Origin: Clostridiales bacterium
GTDB taxonomy: Bacteria; Bacillota; Clostridia; Oscillospirales; Oscillospiraceae
Length of the DNA: 51,698 nt
Assembly: GCA_029265975.1 (NCBI GenBank)
Contig: JAJUGN010000011.1
Location: 1 to 51,698, forward strand
Reading direction: 5' to 3'
Below the pieces are notes generated by a model. That model searched no databases and was not told the DNA's origin. It saw only the letters and a list, made by a program, of their open reading frames with translations. Numbering within the stretch: position 1 is the first letter of the stretch; each line of letters opens with the position of its first letter. The position numbers were made by a program, and so were the translations under genes. This document shows, one piece after another, positions 37,952-47,272 of the stretch.

Positions 37952-39015
37952 CTAACGTAAGGGTGGAGGCATCGAAGCGCTACGACATACTAATAGGCAG
38001 GGGCCTGCTTGAAAATTCGGGAAAACACGTCAGAAGCGCGGCGGGAGGAGAAAAGGCCGCGGTTATAACAGACGATGTTGTCGACCGCCTTTACGCGCAC
38101 ACGGTCGTGAAATCGCTGCAGGCTGAGGGCATGAAGACGAGCAGGTTTGTAATTTCGCATGGCGAGAAGTCAAAAAACGCGGTAAATTTCATAGCGATGC
38201 TGAATTTTCTCGCCGAGAACGGCTTTACACGCAAGGATACCGTAATCGCCCTGGGCGGGGGAGTCGTCGGGGATATAGCCGGATTCGCGGCGGCGACATA
38301 TATGCGCGGCATAAATCTCGTCCAAATCCCTACAACGCTTCTCTCGGCCGTGGATTCCTCCGTTGGAGGCAAAACAGCCATCGACCTCGATACGGGGAAA
38401 AATCTTGCGGGAGCTTTTTACCAGCCCGGTCTTGTTATCTGCGACTATTCGACGCTTGATACACTGAGTGGGGAGCTTATAAGCGCCGGCTGCGCAGAAA
38501 TAATAAAATACGGCGTAATAGCCGATTCCGAGCTGTTTTCAATGCTGAAGCAGCCCGTACAAGAAAATTATGAGGAAATAATAGCGCGCTGCGTTTCCAT
38601 AAAGCGTGACATAGTCTGCGAGGATGAGAGGGACGAGGGCAAAAGAAACATCCTGAACTTCGGGCACACCATAGGTCACGCGGTCGAGCTTTGCAGCGGC
38701 TACGAAATCCCGCACGGCTTTGCGGTAGCCGCCGGCATGGCGGCGATGGCGCGCGCTTCGTTCAAGCTGGGGCTTTGCACCAAGGCGTGCAGGGACGGCA
38801 TTATTGACATGATAAGGCTGCACGGGCTGCCTGCGGAAGTCAAATTCGGCGCCGAGGAGCTTTTTAAGGCTGCGCTTTCAGACAAAAAGGGCGGGGGCGG
38901 CACAATAACGATTATCGTTCCGAGAGAAATAGGGCGCTCGGAGCTTAGACAGGTCACAATGGCGGAGCTTAAGGAAATCATAGCTCTCGGAATCGCGGAA
39001 CAGGGGGGCGCATAG
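37948..39015 (+). CDS. aroB: 3-dehydroquinate synthase
   Basis: This 355-residue NAD- and metal-dependent enzyme converts DAHP to 3-dehydroquinate. Motifs are VIALGGGVVGDIAGFAAATY, QIPTTLLSAVDSSVGGKTAI, and the metal ligands around ILNFGHTIGHAVE and IPHGFAVAAGMA. The start is GTG 37948, overlapping tyrA. The stop shares a base with the aroA start. Genes for the next shikimate steps (aroD, aroE, aroK) are absent from this operon and must lie elsewhere. Confidence 0.95.
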   Translation: MTNVRVEASKRYDILIGRGLLENSGKHVRSAAGGEKAAVITDDVVDRLYAHTVVKSLQAEGMKTSRFVISHGEKSKNAVNFIAMLNFLAENGFTRKDTVIALGGGVVGDIAGFAAATYMRGINLVQIPTTLLSAVDSSVGGKTAIDLDTGKNLAGAFYQPGLVICDYSTLDTLSGELISAGCAEIIKYGVIADSELFSMLKQPVQENYEEIIARCVSIKRDIVCEDERDEGKRNILNFGHTIGHAVELCSGYEIPHGFAVAAGMAAMARASFKLGLCTKACRDGIIDMIRLHGLPAEVKFGAEELFKAALSDKKGGGGTITIIVPREIGRSELRQVTMAELKEIIALGIAEQGGA

Positions 39016-40289
39016 TGGAAGTAACTCTCGTTCCGTCGGGGCTCGGAGGCTCAGTCAGGGCCATAGCCTCGAAATCATGCGCACACAGGCTGCTGATCTG
39101 CTCGGCCCTCTCCGATAAAAAAACCTTTGTCGCCTGTACGGAAAGCTCGGACGATATCGAGGCGACAAGGGAATGCCTCAAGGCGCTGGGCGCCAAAATC
39201 GAAAAGATTTCGGGCGGTTTCGAGGTCGTTCCGATTAGCGCCGGGAGCTTTATAAACAAACCGGTGCTCAATTGCGGAGAAAGCGGCTCGACATACAGGT
39301 TTCTTCTGCCTGTCGCATGCGCTTTGGGCGCGGAAGCGACCTTCAGGCTTTCGGGAAGGCTGCCGCAAAGACCGATCTCACACCTTTCGGAGGCGCTCGA
39401 AAAAAACGGATGCAGTTTTGAGGGCATAGGCGAATCGGCGGTGAAATCTTCCGGAAGGCTGCGCAGCGGTGTATTCCGGCTCCCGGGAAATGTGTCGTCG
39501 CAGTATATAAGCGGGCTTCTTTTCGCCCTGCCGCTGCTTTCGGGAGACAGCCTCATAGAGCTCTCCGGAGAGGCCGAATCCAGGGATTACATTTCGATGA
39601 CTCTCTCTGCGCTCGAAACCTTCAAAGCGGATGTGAAAACCGGCGGGAACAGATACTCCGTCCGGGGAGGAGCAAAATACCTGTCTCCGGGCAGGGTCGA
39701 GGTCGAGGGCGACTGGTCGAACGCGGCGTTCTGGCTTTCCGTCGGCGCAATAGGAAATTCGCCGATAGAATGCAGAGGCCTTAAGCCGGACTCCGTGCAG
39801 GGGGACAGGGCTGTTGCGGAAATCCTGAAAAGGTTCGGCGCCGAAGTAAGCACATGCGGCATGAATTGCACGGTAAGGCGCGGCAGGCTCCGGGGCACCG
39901 AGATAGACGCGGGTAATATACCGGATCTGGTTCCGGTTCTGTCCGCGGTGGCTTCTGTTTCCGAGGGCGAAACTCTTATAAAGAACGCCGGACGCCTCCG
40001 CATAAAGGAAAGCGACCGGCTGAGAACGGTTTTCCTGACCCTTTCCGCTCTCGGCGCGGAAATAAAGGAAACCGGCGACGGACTGATCATCAGGGGCAGG
40101 GAACGGCTCTCGGGGGGCGTGGTGGACTCGTTCGGAGACCACAGGATAGCGATGACGGCAGCCGTTGCCTCGACTGTCTGCGAAAAGCCGGTGACAATAA
40201 AAAACGCCGAGGCGGTCAACAAGTCCTACCCGGGATTTTTTGAGGACTTCGCTTCGCTGGGCGGCAAGGTGTTGAAAGGGGGCGTCTGA
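39015..40289 (+). CDS. aroA: 3-phosphoshikimate 1-carboxyvinyltransferase (EPSP synthase)
   Basis: This 424-residue inverse-barrel enzyme joins shikimate 3-phosphate and phosphoenolpyruvate. Recognisable segments are ASKSCAHRLLICSALS, NCGESGSTYRFLLPVACALG, RLRIKESDRLRTV and the terminal VDSFGDHRIAMTAAVAS. The phosphate-binding loop reads GESGSTYR where many enzymes have GNAGTAMR, as in divergent class II-like forms; glyphosate response cannot be judged by eye. The start is GTG 39015, one base overlapping aroB. Confidence 0.93.
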   Translation: MEVTLVPSGLGGSVRAIASKSCAHRLLICSALSDKKTFVACTESSDDIEATRECLKALGAKIEKISGGFEVVPISAGSFINKPVLNCGESGSTYRFLLPVACALGAEATFRLSGRLPQRPISHLSEALEKNGCSFEGIGESAVKSSGRLRSGVFRLPGNVSSQYISGLLFALPLLSGDSLIELSGEAESRDYISMTLSALETFKADVKTGGNRYSVRGGAKYLSPGRVEVEGDWSNAAFWLSVGAIGNSPIECRGLKPDSVQGDRAVAEILKRFGAEVSTCGMNCTVRRGRLRGTEIDAGNIPDLVPVLSAVASVSEGETLIKNAGRLRIKESDRLRTVFLTLSALGAEIKETGDGLIIRGRERLSGGVVDSFGDHRIAMTAAVASTVCEKPVTIKNAEAVNKSYPGFFEDFASLGGKVLKGGV

Positions 40290-41390
40290 GTGGCGTCGGT
40301 TTACGGGAAAAATTTCACGATAACAATATTCGGGCAGTCGCATTCCGGGGGAATAGGAGTCTGCATAGACGGGCTGCCGCCCGGGCTGAAAATAGATTTC
40401 GGAGAGCTGCAGGCTTTCCTTGACAGGCGGGCGCCCGGAAAGAACGGCTATTCCACAAAGCGAAGCGAAGCGGACGTGCCGGAGGTGCTTTCGGGGGTTG
40501 TGAACGGCGTTACCTGCGGAGCTCCGTTTGCCGCCGTAATCCGGAACACGGACGCACGCTCGTCCGATTACAACGAAATAATAGATATACCTCGTCCCTC
40601 GCACGCCGATTATACCGCCAACATTAAATACGGCGGAGCGCAGGATGTAAGAGGAGGCGGGCACTTTTCGGGCAGGCTGACCGCTCCGCTCTGCATCGCG
40701 GGGGGGATATTCATCCAGTTTCTAAGAGCCGAGGGAGTCGAAATCGCTGCCCATGTTCTAAGAATAGGCGGGATATCCGACAGGGCCTTCGACCTGGCGG
40801 GAGTCAGGAGCGAGGATTTCAAGAAACTTAGAAAGAACGCGTTCCCGGTCTTGGACAAAGAACGCGGCGACAGGATGATTGAGCTTATCGAGGACGCGGC
40901 GGCAAAGGGAGATTCTGTGGGCGGGGTAATCGAGTGCGCCGCGCTGGGTCTTCCCGCAGGCCTCGGAGACCCCATGTTCGACGGAATGGAGAACAAAATC
41001 GCCTCGGCCGTATTCGCGGTTCCCGCCGTTAAGGGCATCGAGTTCGGAAACGGCTTCGAGTGCGCGTCGCTCAGGGGCAGCGAGAATAACGACGCGTTTG
41101 CCACTGACGGAAAAAGGATACGCACTCTGAGCAACAATCACGGCGGCATACTCGGAGGCATAACATCAGGAATGCCGCTGGTATTCCGTGCGGCGTTTAA
41201 GCCCACGCCATCGATATCGAGGGAACAGAAAAGCGTGAGCCTTTCGAGAATGGAGAATACGCTTCTTACGATTAAGGGAAGGCACGACCCGTGCATAGTG
41301 CCGAGAGCGGTGCCGTGCGTTGAGGCGGCAGCCGCCATCGCCATTTACGATGCCCTACTGGAAAGCAAAAAATATGAGGGAGGCCTATAA
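40290..41390 (+). CDS. aroC: chorismate synthase
   Basis: This 366-residue FMN-requiring lyase makes chorismate from EPSP. Motifs include TIFGQSHSGGIGVCIDGLPP, RPSHADYTANIKYGGAQDVR, GGHFSGRLTAPLCIAGG and the C-terminal NNHGGILGGITSGMPLVFR with KGRHDPCIVPRAVP. The start is GTG 40290 directly after the aroA stop. It supplies chorismate to the following pheA product. Confidence 0.95.
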   Translation: MASVYGKNFTITIFGQSHSGGIGVCIDGLPPGLKIDFGELQAFLDRRAPGKNGYSTKRSEADVPEVLSGVVNGVTCGAPFAAVIRNTDARSSDYNEIIDIPRPSHADYTANIKYGGAQDVRGGGHFSGRLTAPLCIAGGIFIQFLRAEGVEIAAHVLRIGGISDRAFDLAGVRSEDFKKLRKNAFPVLDKERGDRMIELIEDAAAKGDSVGGVIECAALGLPAGLGDPMFDGMENKIASAVFAVPAVKGIEFGNGFECASLRGSENNDAFATDGKRIRTLSNNHGGILGGITSGMPLVFRAAFKPTPSISREQKSVSLSRMENTLLTIKGRHDPCIVPRAVPCVEAAAAIAIYDALLESKKYEGGL

Positions 41391-42533
41391 ATGGACCTGA
41401 CTGATTACAGAAAACAGATAGACGAGGCGGACAAGGAGCTTGTAAGGGTTTTCTGCGAGAGAATGGAAATTTGCAAAAACATTGCGAAGTATAAAATGGA
41501 GAACAAGCTGCCCGTATTCGATTCCGCAAGAGAGCGCAGCAAGCTCGCGGAGCTCTGCGATTCCGTGGATGAGAGCATGAGAAGCTATATAGGGGCGCTA
41601 TATCCAATGATTTTCGAGCTGAGCCGCCTGTACCAGAAAAGGATAATAGGTTCGGATTCGGGGCTTCTCGAGAAGATAAAGGGGGCCATCGAGGCGACTG
41701 ACAAGGTGTTTCCGGAAAGCGCAGTCGTCGCCTGCCAGGGCGTTGAGGGAGCCTATTCGCAGATAGCCTGCGAAAAGCTGTTCAGGATACCGAACATAAT
41801 GTACTTCAGCAGCTGGGAGGGTGTGTTCGCCGCAATTGACAAGGGCCTTTGCCGCTACGGCATACTTCCCATCGAGAACAGCACGGCGGGCTCGGTGAAC
41901 AGGATATACGATCTCATGATGAAGTACAATTTCAGCATTGTGAAGAGCGTGAGACTGAAGGTCGATCACAATCTTCTCGCCAGAAAGGGTGCGAAGCTCG
42001 AGGAAATAAGGGAGATATTTTCTCACGAACAGGCAATCAACCAGTGCGGCGAATTCCTTTCGTCTCTCAGGAACGTAAAGGTGACGGTCTGCGAAAATAC
42101 CGCCGCCGCGGCAAAGCTTGTGGCGGAATCGGGAAGGGGAGACGTCGCGGCGCTTTCCTCACGCTCCTGCGCGGAGATATACGGCCTTGAGTGCCTTGCC
42201 GAGGCCGTTCAGGACACGGGCAACAACTATACGAGGTTCATCTGCATCTCAAAGAAGCTCGAAATATACGCCGGAGCAGACAGGACCAGCATAATGATGA
42301 TAATTTCGCACAAGCCCGGCTCGCTGTATAACGTGCTCTCCAGATTCTACGCTCTGGGCATAAACCTCGTAAAGCTCGAAAGCCGCCCGCTTCCCGACAG
42401 GGACTTTGAGTTCATGTTCTACTTCGATCTTGAAACATCGGTATATTCAAGTCAGTTCGCGCAGCTTATCGCGGAGCTTGACAGCATCTGCGAAAAGTTC
42501 AGGTATTTGGGCAGCTATTCGGAAATGGTATAA
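41391..42533 (+). CDS. pheA: bifunctional chorismate mutase/prephenate dehydratase (P-protein)
   Basis: This 380-residue protein has three parts: an AroQ chorismate mutase (residues about 1-90, DLTDYRKQIDEADKELVRVF and following ICKNIAKYK); a prephenate dehydratase (about 105-280, VACQGVEGAYSQIACEKLF, GILPIENSTAGSVNRIYDLM and the catalytic NNYTRFI); and a C-terminal ACT domain (about 295-372) with GSLYNVLSRFYALGINLVKL and ESRP, the Phe-binding motif. It makes phenylpyruvate for phenylalanine and is probably Phe-inhibited. It is the last gene of the attenuated operon, and the terminator-nested repeat B follows 15 bases after its stop. Confidence 0.95.
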   Translation: MDLTDYRKQIDEADKELVRVFCERMEICKNIAKYKMENKLPVFDSARERSKLAELCDSVDESMRSYIGALYPMIFELSRLYQKRIIGSDSGLLEKIKGAIEATDKVFPESAVVACQGVEGAYSQIACEKLFRIPNIMYFSSWEGVFAAIDKGLCRYGILPIENSTAGSVNRIYDLMMKYNFSIVKSVRLKVDHNLLARKGAKLEEIREIFSHEQAINQCGEFLSSLRNVKVTVCENTAAAAKLVAESGRGDVAALSSRSCAEIYGLECLAEAVQDTGNNYTRFICISKKLEIYAGADRTSIMMIISHKPGSLYNVLSRFYALGINLVKLESRPLPDRDFEFMFYFDLETSVYSSQFAQLIAELDSICEKFRYLGSYSEMV

Positions 42534-42549
42534 AGCATGAAAAAATGCA

Positions 42550-42581
42550 TCGCCCCCCAGGCAAAAGCCTGAGGGCGATGC
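42550..42581 (-). terminator. terminator hairpin, left flank of repeat B
   Basis: The stem GCATCGCCC/GGGCGATGC has an inner CAGGC/GCCTG part and an AAAA loop. On the minus strand it is followed by ATTTTTTC, a good T-run, so this copy can end the leucine operon transcript. On the plus strand no T-run follows. Confidence 0.7.
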
Positions 42582-42771
42582 AGACTGTCAAAAAGCCCTT
42601 TGGGCTTTTTTGACAAGGGGGCTACATGACGGCCGCTCTGCCGCGCCCGCCATGAGAGCTGTCATTTCCGACGTACAGGCCGCCGGAAATGACAGATTTG
42701 ACTTTTTTCCGCTATTCGCGGCGGAAATTCTGCGAAGCTTTTTTGCTGCAAGCAAGTTCTTTGACAAGCTG

Positions 42772-42810
42772 AATCGCCCCCCAGGCAAAAGCCTGAGGGG
42801 CGATTTTTTA
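42772..42810 (+). terminator. terminator hairpin, right flank of repeat B
   Basis: The stem ATCGCCCC/GGGGCGAT has an inner CAGGC/GCCTG part and an AAAA loop followed by TTTTTTATATTTTTT, a strong terminator on the plus strand for the aro operon. It lies at the very end of leuB. Confidence 0.78.
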
Positions 42811-43881
42811 TATTTTTTGAAGTATTCTTTCCGTCATCTCGGAGGTGCCGAGGGGTTTCGCCTTGCTGTCCCCGAGGATGTCGGCGGTCCTCGCACCCTC
42901 TGCAAGAACCGCTGCGACCGCGTTTTCTATGCAGTCCGCCTCCTTTGCGAGATTGAAGGAGAAGCGCAGCATCATCGCTGCCGAGAGTATGGTGGCTATC
43001 GGATTAGCCACGCCCTTGCCGGCTATGTCGGGAGCGGAGCCGTGTATAGGCTCGTACATTCCCAGAGTTCCGGTCCCAAGCGAGGCGGAAGGAAGAAGAC
43101 CGATGGAGCCCGTTATCATGGAGGCCTCGTCCGAGAGAATGTCGCCGAACATGTTGCTTGTCACTACGACGTCGAACTGCGAGGGCTTTCTCACAAGCTG
43201 CATGGCGGCGTTGTCAACAAGCATATCTGAGTACTCGACCTCGGGGTATTCGGATCTTAAGGCGTGCATGGTTTCACGCCACAGCCTCGAGCTTTCAAGT
43301 ACGTTGGCCTTGTCGATGCTCGTGAGCTTTTTCCGGCGCTTCATCGCCATTTCAAAGCCGATTCTGCCGATGCGTTCGATTTCGGATACGGAGTAAAGCT
43401 CCGTATCGAAGGCGTAGGGACCCGTTTCACCTACGCCCCGTCCGCTTTCGCCGAAGTAGATTCCTCCCGTAAGCTCCCGGATTATTATGAGGTCTATGCC
43501 CTCCTCGGCTATGCCGCTCTTTAAGGGGCACTCGGATACGAGAGCCCTGTGGAGCACCGCGGGGCGGATGTTCGCGTAAAGCTTCATGGCGCTTCGAAGC
43601 CCCAAAAGAGCTTTTTCGGGACGGAGATGACCCGGCAGCGTGTCCCACTTGGGGCCGCCTACCGCGCCGAGCATGACGCTGTCGCTTTCAAGACAGGTTC
43701 TGACGCTCTCCTCGGGAAGCGGCACTCCCGTCGCGTCTATGGCGCAGCCGCCTGCGAGCACATCTGTATAGCTGAAGCTGTGTCCGAATTTGGCCCCGAT
43801 TTTGTTCAGCACCAAAACCGCGGAGTCAATTATTTCAGGGCCTATTCCGTCGCCCTTTACAAGCGCAATTTTATAGTTCAT
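42808..43881 (-). CDS. leuB: 3-isopropylmalate dehydrogenase
   Basis: This 357-residue NAD-dependent decarboxylating dehydrogenase has KIALVKGDGIGPEIIDSAVL, the signature RELTGGIYFGESGRG, and the nucleotide region NMFGDILSDEASMITGSIGL with EPIHGSAPDIAGKG. It oxidises 3-isopropylmalate for leucine, and with CimA products it also acts on beta-methylmalate toward isoleucine. It is the last gene of the branched-chain operon, 10 bases after leuD. Confidence 0.96.
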   Translation of the reverse strand: MNYKIALVKGDGIGPEIIDSAVLVLNKIGAKFGHSFSYTDVLAGGCAIDATGVPLPEESVRTCLESDSVMLGAVGGPKWDTLPGHLRPEKALLGLRSAMKLYANIRPAVLHRALVSECPLKSGIAEEGIDLIIIRELTGGIYFGESGRGVGETGPYAFDTELYSVSEIERIGRIGFEMAMKRRKKLTSIDKANVLESSRLWRETMHALRSEYPEVEYSDMLVDNAAMQLVRKPSQFDVVVTSNMFGDILSDEASMITGSIGLLPSASLGTGTLGMYEPIHGSAPDIAGKGVANPIATILSAAMMLRFSFNLAKEADCIENAVAAVLAEGARTADILGDSKAKPLGTSEMTERILQKI

Positions 43882-43891
43882 GGCGGCTCCT

Positions 43892-44392
43892 TTACTTCAG
43901 CACGTTCTTTTCGGCTGCGGCGAGAAGGCCTCCGGCCGCAATGATGGCTTGCAGGAAGGGCGGGAAGGGCGCTATCTTGAATTCCTTCGACTTCGTTACG
44001 TTGCGTACTATGCCCTTGTCAAAATTAACCTCGACTTCGTCGCCGTCGTCTATGCCGGCCACGGCTTCCGGCGATTCGATTATGGGAAGGCCGATATTGA
44101 TCGAGTTCCGGTAGAAAATCCTCGCGAAGTCCTCGGCTATGACGCAGGAAACGCCGGCGGCCTTGATGGCCAGGGGCGCGTGCTCTCTGGAGGAGCCGCA
44201 GCCGAAATTCCTGCCGGCGACCATGACCGTGCCATTAGCGGACGCTACGCGGCTCGGGAAGGTTTTGTCCAGGTCCTCCATGCAGTGGGAGGCAAGCTCC
44301 TTTTCGTCTGTGGTGTTGAGGTATCTCGCGGGGATTATGACGTCGGTGTCGACGTTGTGGCCGTACTTAATCGCTTTTCCCTTTACGTTCAT
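43892..44392 (-). CDS. leuD: isopropylmalate dehydratase small subunit
   Basis: This 166-residue swivel-domain protein has [20 protein letters not shown] and [20 protein letters not shown], the signature of LeuD, the small subunit that completes the aconitase-like enzyme with LeuC. The size fits the short archaeal/clostridial type. It is 12 bases downstream of leuC. Confidence 0.95.
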   Translation of the reverse strand: MNVKGKAIKYGHNVDTDVIIPARYLNTTDEKELASHCMEDLDKTFPSRVASANGTVMVAGRNFGCGSSREHAPLAIKAAGVSCVIAEDFARIFYRNSINIGLPIIESPEAVAGIDDGDEVEVNFDKGIVRNVTKSKEFKIAPFPPFLQAIIAAGGLLAAAEKNVLK

Positions 44393-44404
44393 TTCATTTG
44401 CCTC

Positions 44405-45664
44405 CTATATCTCGTCCGGAGATGCTATTTTGCCGGCAATCGCAGAAGCCGCAGCGACCGCGGGGCTCGCAAGGTAGACCTCGCTCTCAACGTGTCCCAT
44501 GCGCCCGACGAAGTTGCGGTTGGTGGTTGCCACGGCGCGCTCGCCCTTGGCCAGTATGCCCATGTGCCCTCCGAGACAGGGGCCGCAGGTGGGCGTCGAA
44601 ACCGCGCAGCCGGCGTCGATGAAGATTTCCAGAAGCCCCTTCTTCAAGGCCTGCAGGTATATTTCCTGCGTGGCGGGGATTATCAGAACGCGGCAGCCCT
44701 TGTGCACTTTTTTGCCCTTCATTATTGCGGCGGCTATCTCGAAATCTTCGAGCCTTCCGTTGGTGCAGGAGCCTATAACTACCTGGTCTATCCTTATTTC
44801 TCCGACCTCGTCGATGGTCTTCGTGTTTTCAGGCAAATGCGGGAAAGCCACGGTCGGCTTGACGGCTGAAAGGTCGATTTCTATCGTCCTGTCGTATTCG
44901 GCGTCCGGATCGGCCTTATAGACCACCGTGCGCTTGCGCCCGTGCGCCTTCTCGTATTCCTCGGTCTTTTCGTCGACCTCGAAGATGCCGTTTTTAGCGC
45001 CGGCCTCTATCGCCATGTTCGCCATGCAGAGCCTGTCGTCCATACTGAGGTGAGAAAGCCCGTCTCCGGTGAACTCCATCGACTTGTACTGTGCGCCGTT
45101 GACGCCTATCATCCCGATGATGTGGAGGATGATGTCCTTGCCGGAGACCCACTTGCCCGGCTTGTTCTTAAGCACGAATTTAATGGCCGAGGGAACCTTG
45201 AACCATGCGGTTCCGGTCGCCATGCCGTAAGCCATGTCGGTGGATCCGACGCCTGTGGAAAACGCGCCGAGCGCGCCGTAGGTGCAGGTGTGGGAGTCCG
45301 CTCCGATTACTAGGTCGCCGCTGCCCACCAGCCCCTTTTCCGGAAGAAGCGCGTGCTCGACGCCCATTTCGCCCACGTCGAAGAAGTTTGTGATGCCCTT
45401 TTCTCTCGCAAACTCTCTGACAATCTTGCACTGCTCGGCGGCTTTTATATCCTTGTTGGGAGCGAAGTGATCCATGACCAGGGCTATTTTATTGCAGTCA
45501 AATACGGCCGGAGCTTTGGTTTTGGCGTATTCCTTTATTGCGACCGGCGCCGTGACGTCGTTGCCGAGCACCAGGTCGAGCCTGGCCATTACTATTTCCC
45601 CGGCCTTTACCTCCTCGCGTCCGCAATGGGCGGCAAGGATTTTCTGAGACATTGTCATTCCCAT
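44405..45664 (-). CDS. leuC: isopropylmalate dehydratase large subunit
   Basis: This protein of about 419 residues belongs to the aconitase superfamily, LeuC/homoaconitase-type, and carries a [4Fe-4S] cluster. Conserved parts are [37 protein letters not shown] and [18 protein letters not shown], which supply cluster cysteines. The frame is open up to 45718, but ATG 45664, nine bases after AGGAGG, is the likely start and lies 13 bases after the cimA stop. With LeuD it isomerises isopropylmalate and citramalate. Confidence 0.94.
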   Translation of the reverse strand: MGMTMSQKILAAHCGREEVKAGEIVMARLDLVLGNDVTAPVAIKEYAKTKAPAVFDCNKIALVMDHFAPNKDIKAAEQCKIVREFAREKGITNFFDVGEMGVEHALLPEKGLVGSGDLVIGADSHTCTYGALGAFSTGVGSTDMAYGMATGTAWFKVPSAIKFVLKNKPGKWVSGKDIILHIIGMIGVNGAQYKSMEFTGDGLSHLSMDDRLCMANMAIEAGAKNGIFEVDEKTEEYEKAHGRKRTVVYKADPDAEYDRTIEIDLSAVKPTVAFPHLPENTKTIDEVGEIRIDQVVIGSCTNGRLEDFEIAAAIMKGKKVHKGCRVLIIPATQEIYLQALKKGLLEIFIDAGCAVSTPTCGPCLGGHMGILAKGERAVATTNRNFVGRMGHVESEVYLASPAVAAASAIAGKIASPDEI

Positions 45665-45677
45665 ATCTGTCGTCCTC

Positions 45678-47252
45678 CTATGCTGATTTTGCCAGCATGT
45701 ATTCAAAAGAATCGGCAAGAGCTATCCAGCTTGCCTCGATTATATCCGTGGATACTCCGACTGTCGTCCATGTGCTTTCTCCGTCGGTGGATTCGATGAG
45801 GACCCTTACCTTTGACGCGGTGGCATGGTCGCCCGCGAGAACCCTTACCTTGTAATCGATGAGATGCATTCTGGAAAGCTGCGGGTAAAAAACGAGCAGC
45901 GCCTTGCGGAGAGCGGAGTCCAGAGCGTTGACCGGTCCGTTTCCGAGCGAGGCTGTTATTTCGTTTACGCCGTCCACGTCGATGTTTATCATGGCGTTGG
46001 ACGACAGCTCGGGGTTGGGGGCCGGGTATTCTCCGGTCGTCTTGTACATTTTAAGCGAAAAATGCGGCTGATAAAGGTTCAGGACCTTTTTCATAATGAG
46101 CTCGAGGCTGGCGTCGGCAGATTCGAACTGGTATCCCTCGTGCTCGTACTGCTTTATCCTGTTCACGATCTCGATTACCTCCGGAGAGTCCTTGGTCAGC
46201 TCCGGAGCCAGGTCCTTAAGCTTCGCGAGTATGGTGGTTCTTCCCGAAACCTCGGACATGAGGAAGCGGCGCTTGTTGCCCACGGCCTCGGGGCTTATAT
46301 GCTCAAAAGAGCGAGAGAGCTTTGAAACCCCGTCTATGTGCATTCCGCCCTTGTGAGCGAAGGCGCTTTCGCCGACATAGGGTTTGTCGCGCGGAACGGT
46401 AAGGTTAGATATGTCCGCTATCTTTATAACCGCTTCCGTGAGCCTCGAAACGTCACCCTCTACGCAGCGAAGGCCTTTCTTGAGCTGAAGGTTCGGGATG
46501 ATCACGCTGAGATCCGCGTTCCCGCAGCGCTCACCGTAGCCGATAAAGGTGCCCTGTATATGGACGGCTCCCGCGGAAACCGCCATCATGGAGCTTGCGA
46601 CGGCGCAGCCGACGTCGTTGTGGCAATGTATGCCTACCCGGACTCGGGGGAAGGCGGCGCAAACCGCCTTTGTTATCTCGTAGATCTCCTCGGGGAATGC
46701 CCCGCCGTTGGTGTCGCAGAGGCAGAGCACATCCGCTCCGCTCCCGGCTGCGGCGTCAAGAACCTTGAAAGCATATTCGGGATTTGATTTGTAGCCGTCG
46801 AAGAAATGCTCTGCGTCAAATATGATCTCCTTTCCCCTGCTTTTGAAAAAACCCACCGTGTCCTTTACCATGCAGAGGTTCTCGTCAAGCGACACCTTGA
46901 GTATTTCCGTCGCGTGAAGATCCCACGATTTTCCGAAGATGGAAACGGCGGGAGTTCCGGCGCCGAGCAGGGAGAGCACATATTCGTCGTCCTCTGGGCG
47001 CATGCCTTTCCTTCTCGTGCTGCCGAAAGCGCAAAGCTTTGAATTTTTCAGGTTCATCCCCGCGGCCCTCTGAAAAAATTCAATGTCCTTGGGGTTTGAC
47101 GAGGGGTTTCCCGCTTCGATATAGGCGACGCCGAATTCGTCGAGCGCATGGACAATGTTCAGCTTATCCTGCACCGAGAATGAAATACCTTCGCTCTGTG
47201 CGCCGTCCCGCAGGGTGGAATCAAAAATTTCAAGCCGTTTCACAAATTTCAA
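45678..47252 (-). CDS. cimA: (R)-citramalate synthase
   Basis: This 524-residue DRE-TIM metallolyase begins [20 protein letters not shown] and contains [40 protein letters not shown], and a C-terminal LeuA-type regulatory domain. The [14 protein letters not shown] version, the [10 protein letters not shown] stretch and the length point to the CimA branch rather than LeuA. It makes citramalate from pyruvate and acetyl-CoA for threonine-independent isoleucine synthesis. 2-Isopropylmalate synthase remains the main alternative. The start is probably TTG 47252. It sits between ilvD and leuC in one operon. Confidence 0.88.
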   Translation of the reverse strand: MKFVKRLEIFDSTLRDGAQSEGISFSVQDKLNIVHALDEFGVAYIEAGNPSSNPKDIEFFQRAAGMNLKNSKLCAFGSTRRKGMRPEDDEYVLSLLGAGTPAVSIFGKSWDLHATEILKVSLDENLCMVKDTVGFFKSRGKEIIFDAEHFFDGYKSNPEYAFKVLDAAAGSGADVLCLCDTNGGAFPEEIYEITKAVCAAFPRVRVGIHCHNDVGCAVASSMMAVSAGAVHIQGTFIGYGERCGNADLSVIIPNLQLKKGLRCVEGDVSRLTEAVIKIADISNLTVPRDKPYVGESAFAHKGGMHIDGVSKLSRSFEHISPEAVGNKRRFLMSEVSGRTTILAKLKDLAPELTKDSPEVIEIVNRIKQYEHEGYQFESADASLELIMKKVLNLYQPHFSLKMYKTTGEYPAPNPELSSNAMINIDVDGVNEITASLGNGPVNALDSALRKALLVFYPQLSRMHLIDYKVRVLAGDHATASKVRVLIESTDGESTWTTVGVSTDIIEASWIALADSFEYMLAKSA

Positions 47253-47272
47253 CTCGTTTCGTCAATAAAAGT

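Larger units (their letters stand above)
42541..42810. repeat. terminator-nested repeat, copy B
   Basis: The core at 42580-42773 (194 bp) is closely similar to the core of copy A (62-256), including the same internal hairpins and terminal inverted repeats. It separates two copies of a different hairpin, ATCGCCCCCCAGGC-AAAA with its complementary arm, at about 42550-42580 and 42772-42804. The left copy keeps the A-run (T-run on the minus strand) and the right copy keeps the T-run, as if one bidirectional terminator between pheA and leuB had been duplicated on each side of an inserted core. The two convergent operons therefore end on either side of the element. Confidence 0.82.

Noticed and set aside
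39378-40664. A 428-codon minus-strand frame opposite aroA and aroC, and similar long frames at 43880-44869 and 48005-48955.
   Set aside because: All lie antisense to strongly conserved enzymes, lack ribosome binding sites and resemble no family.
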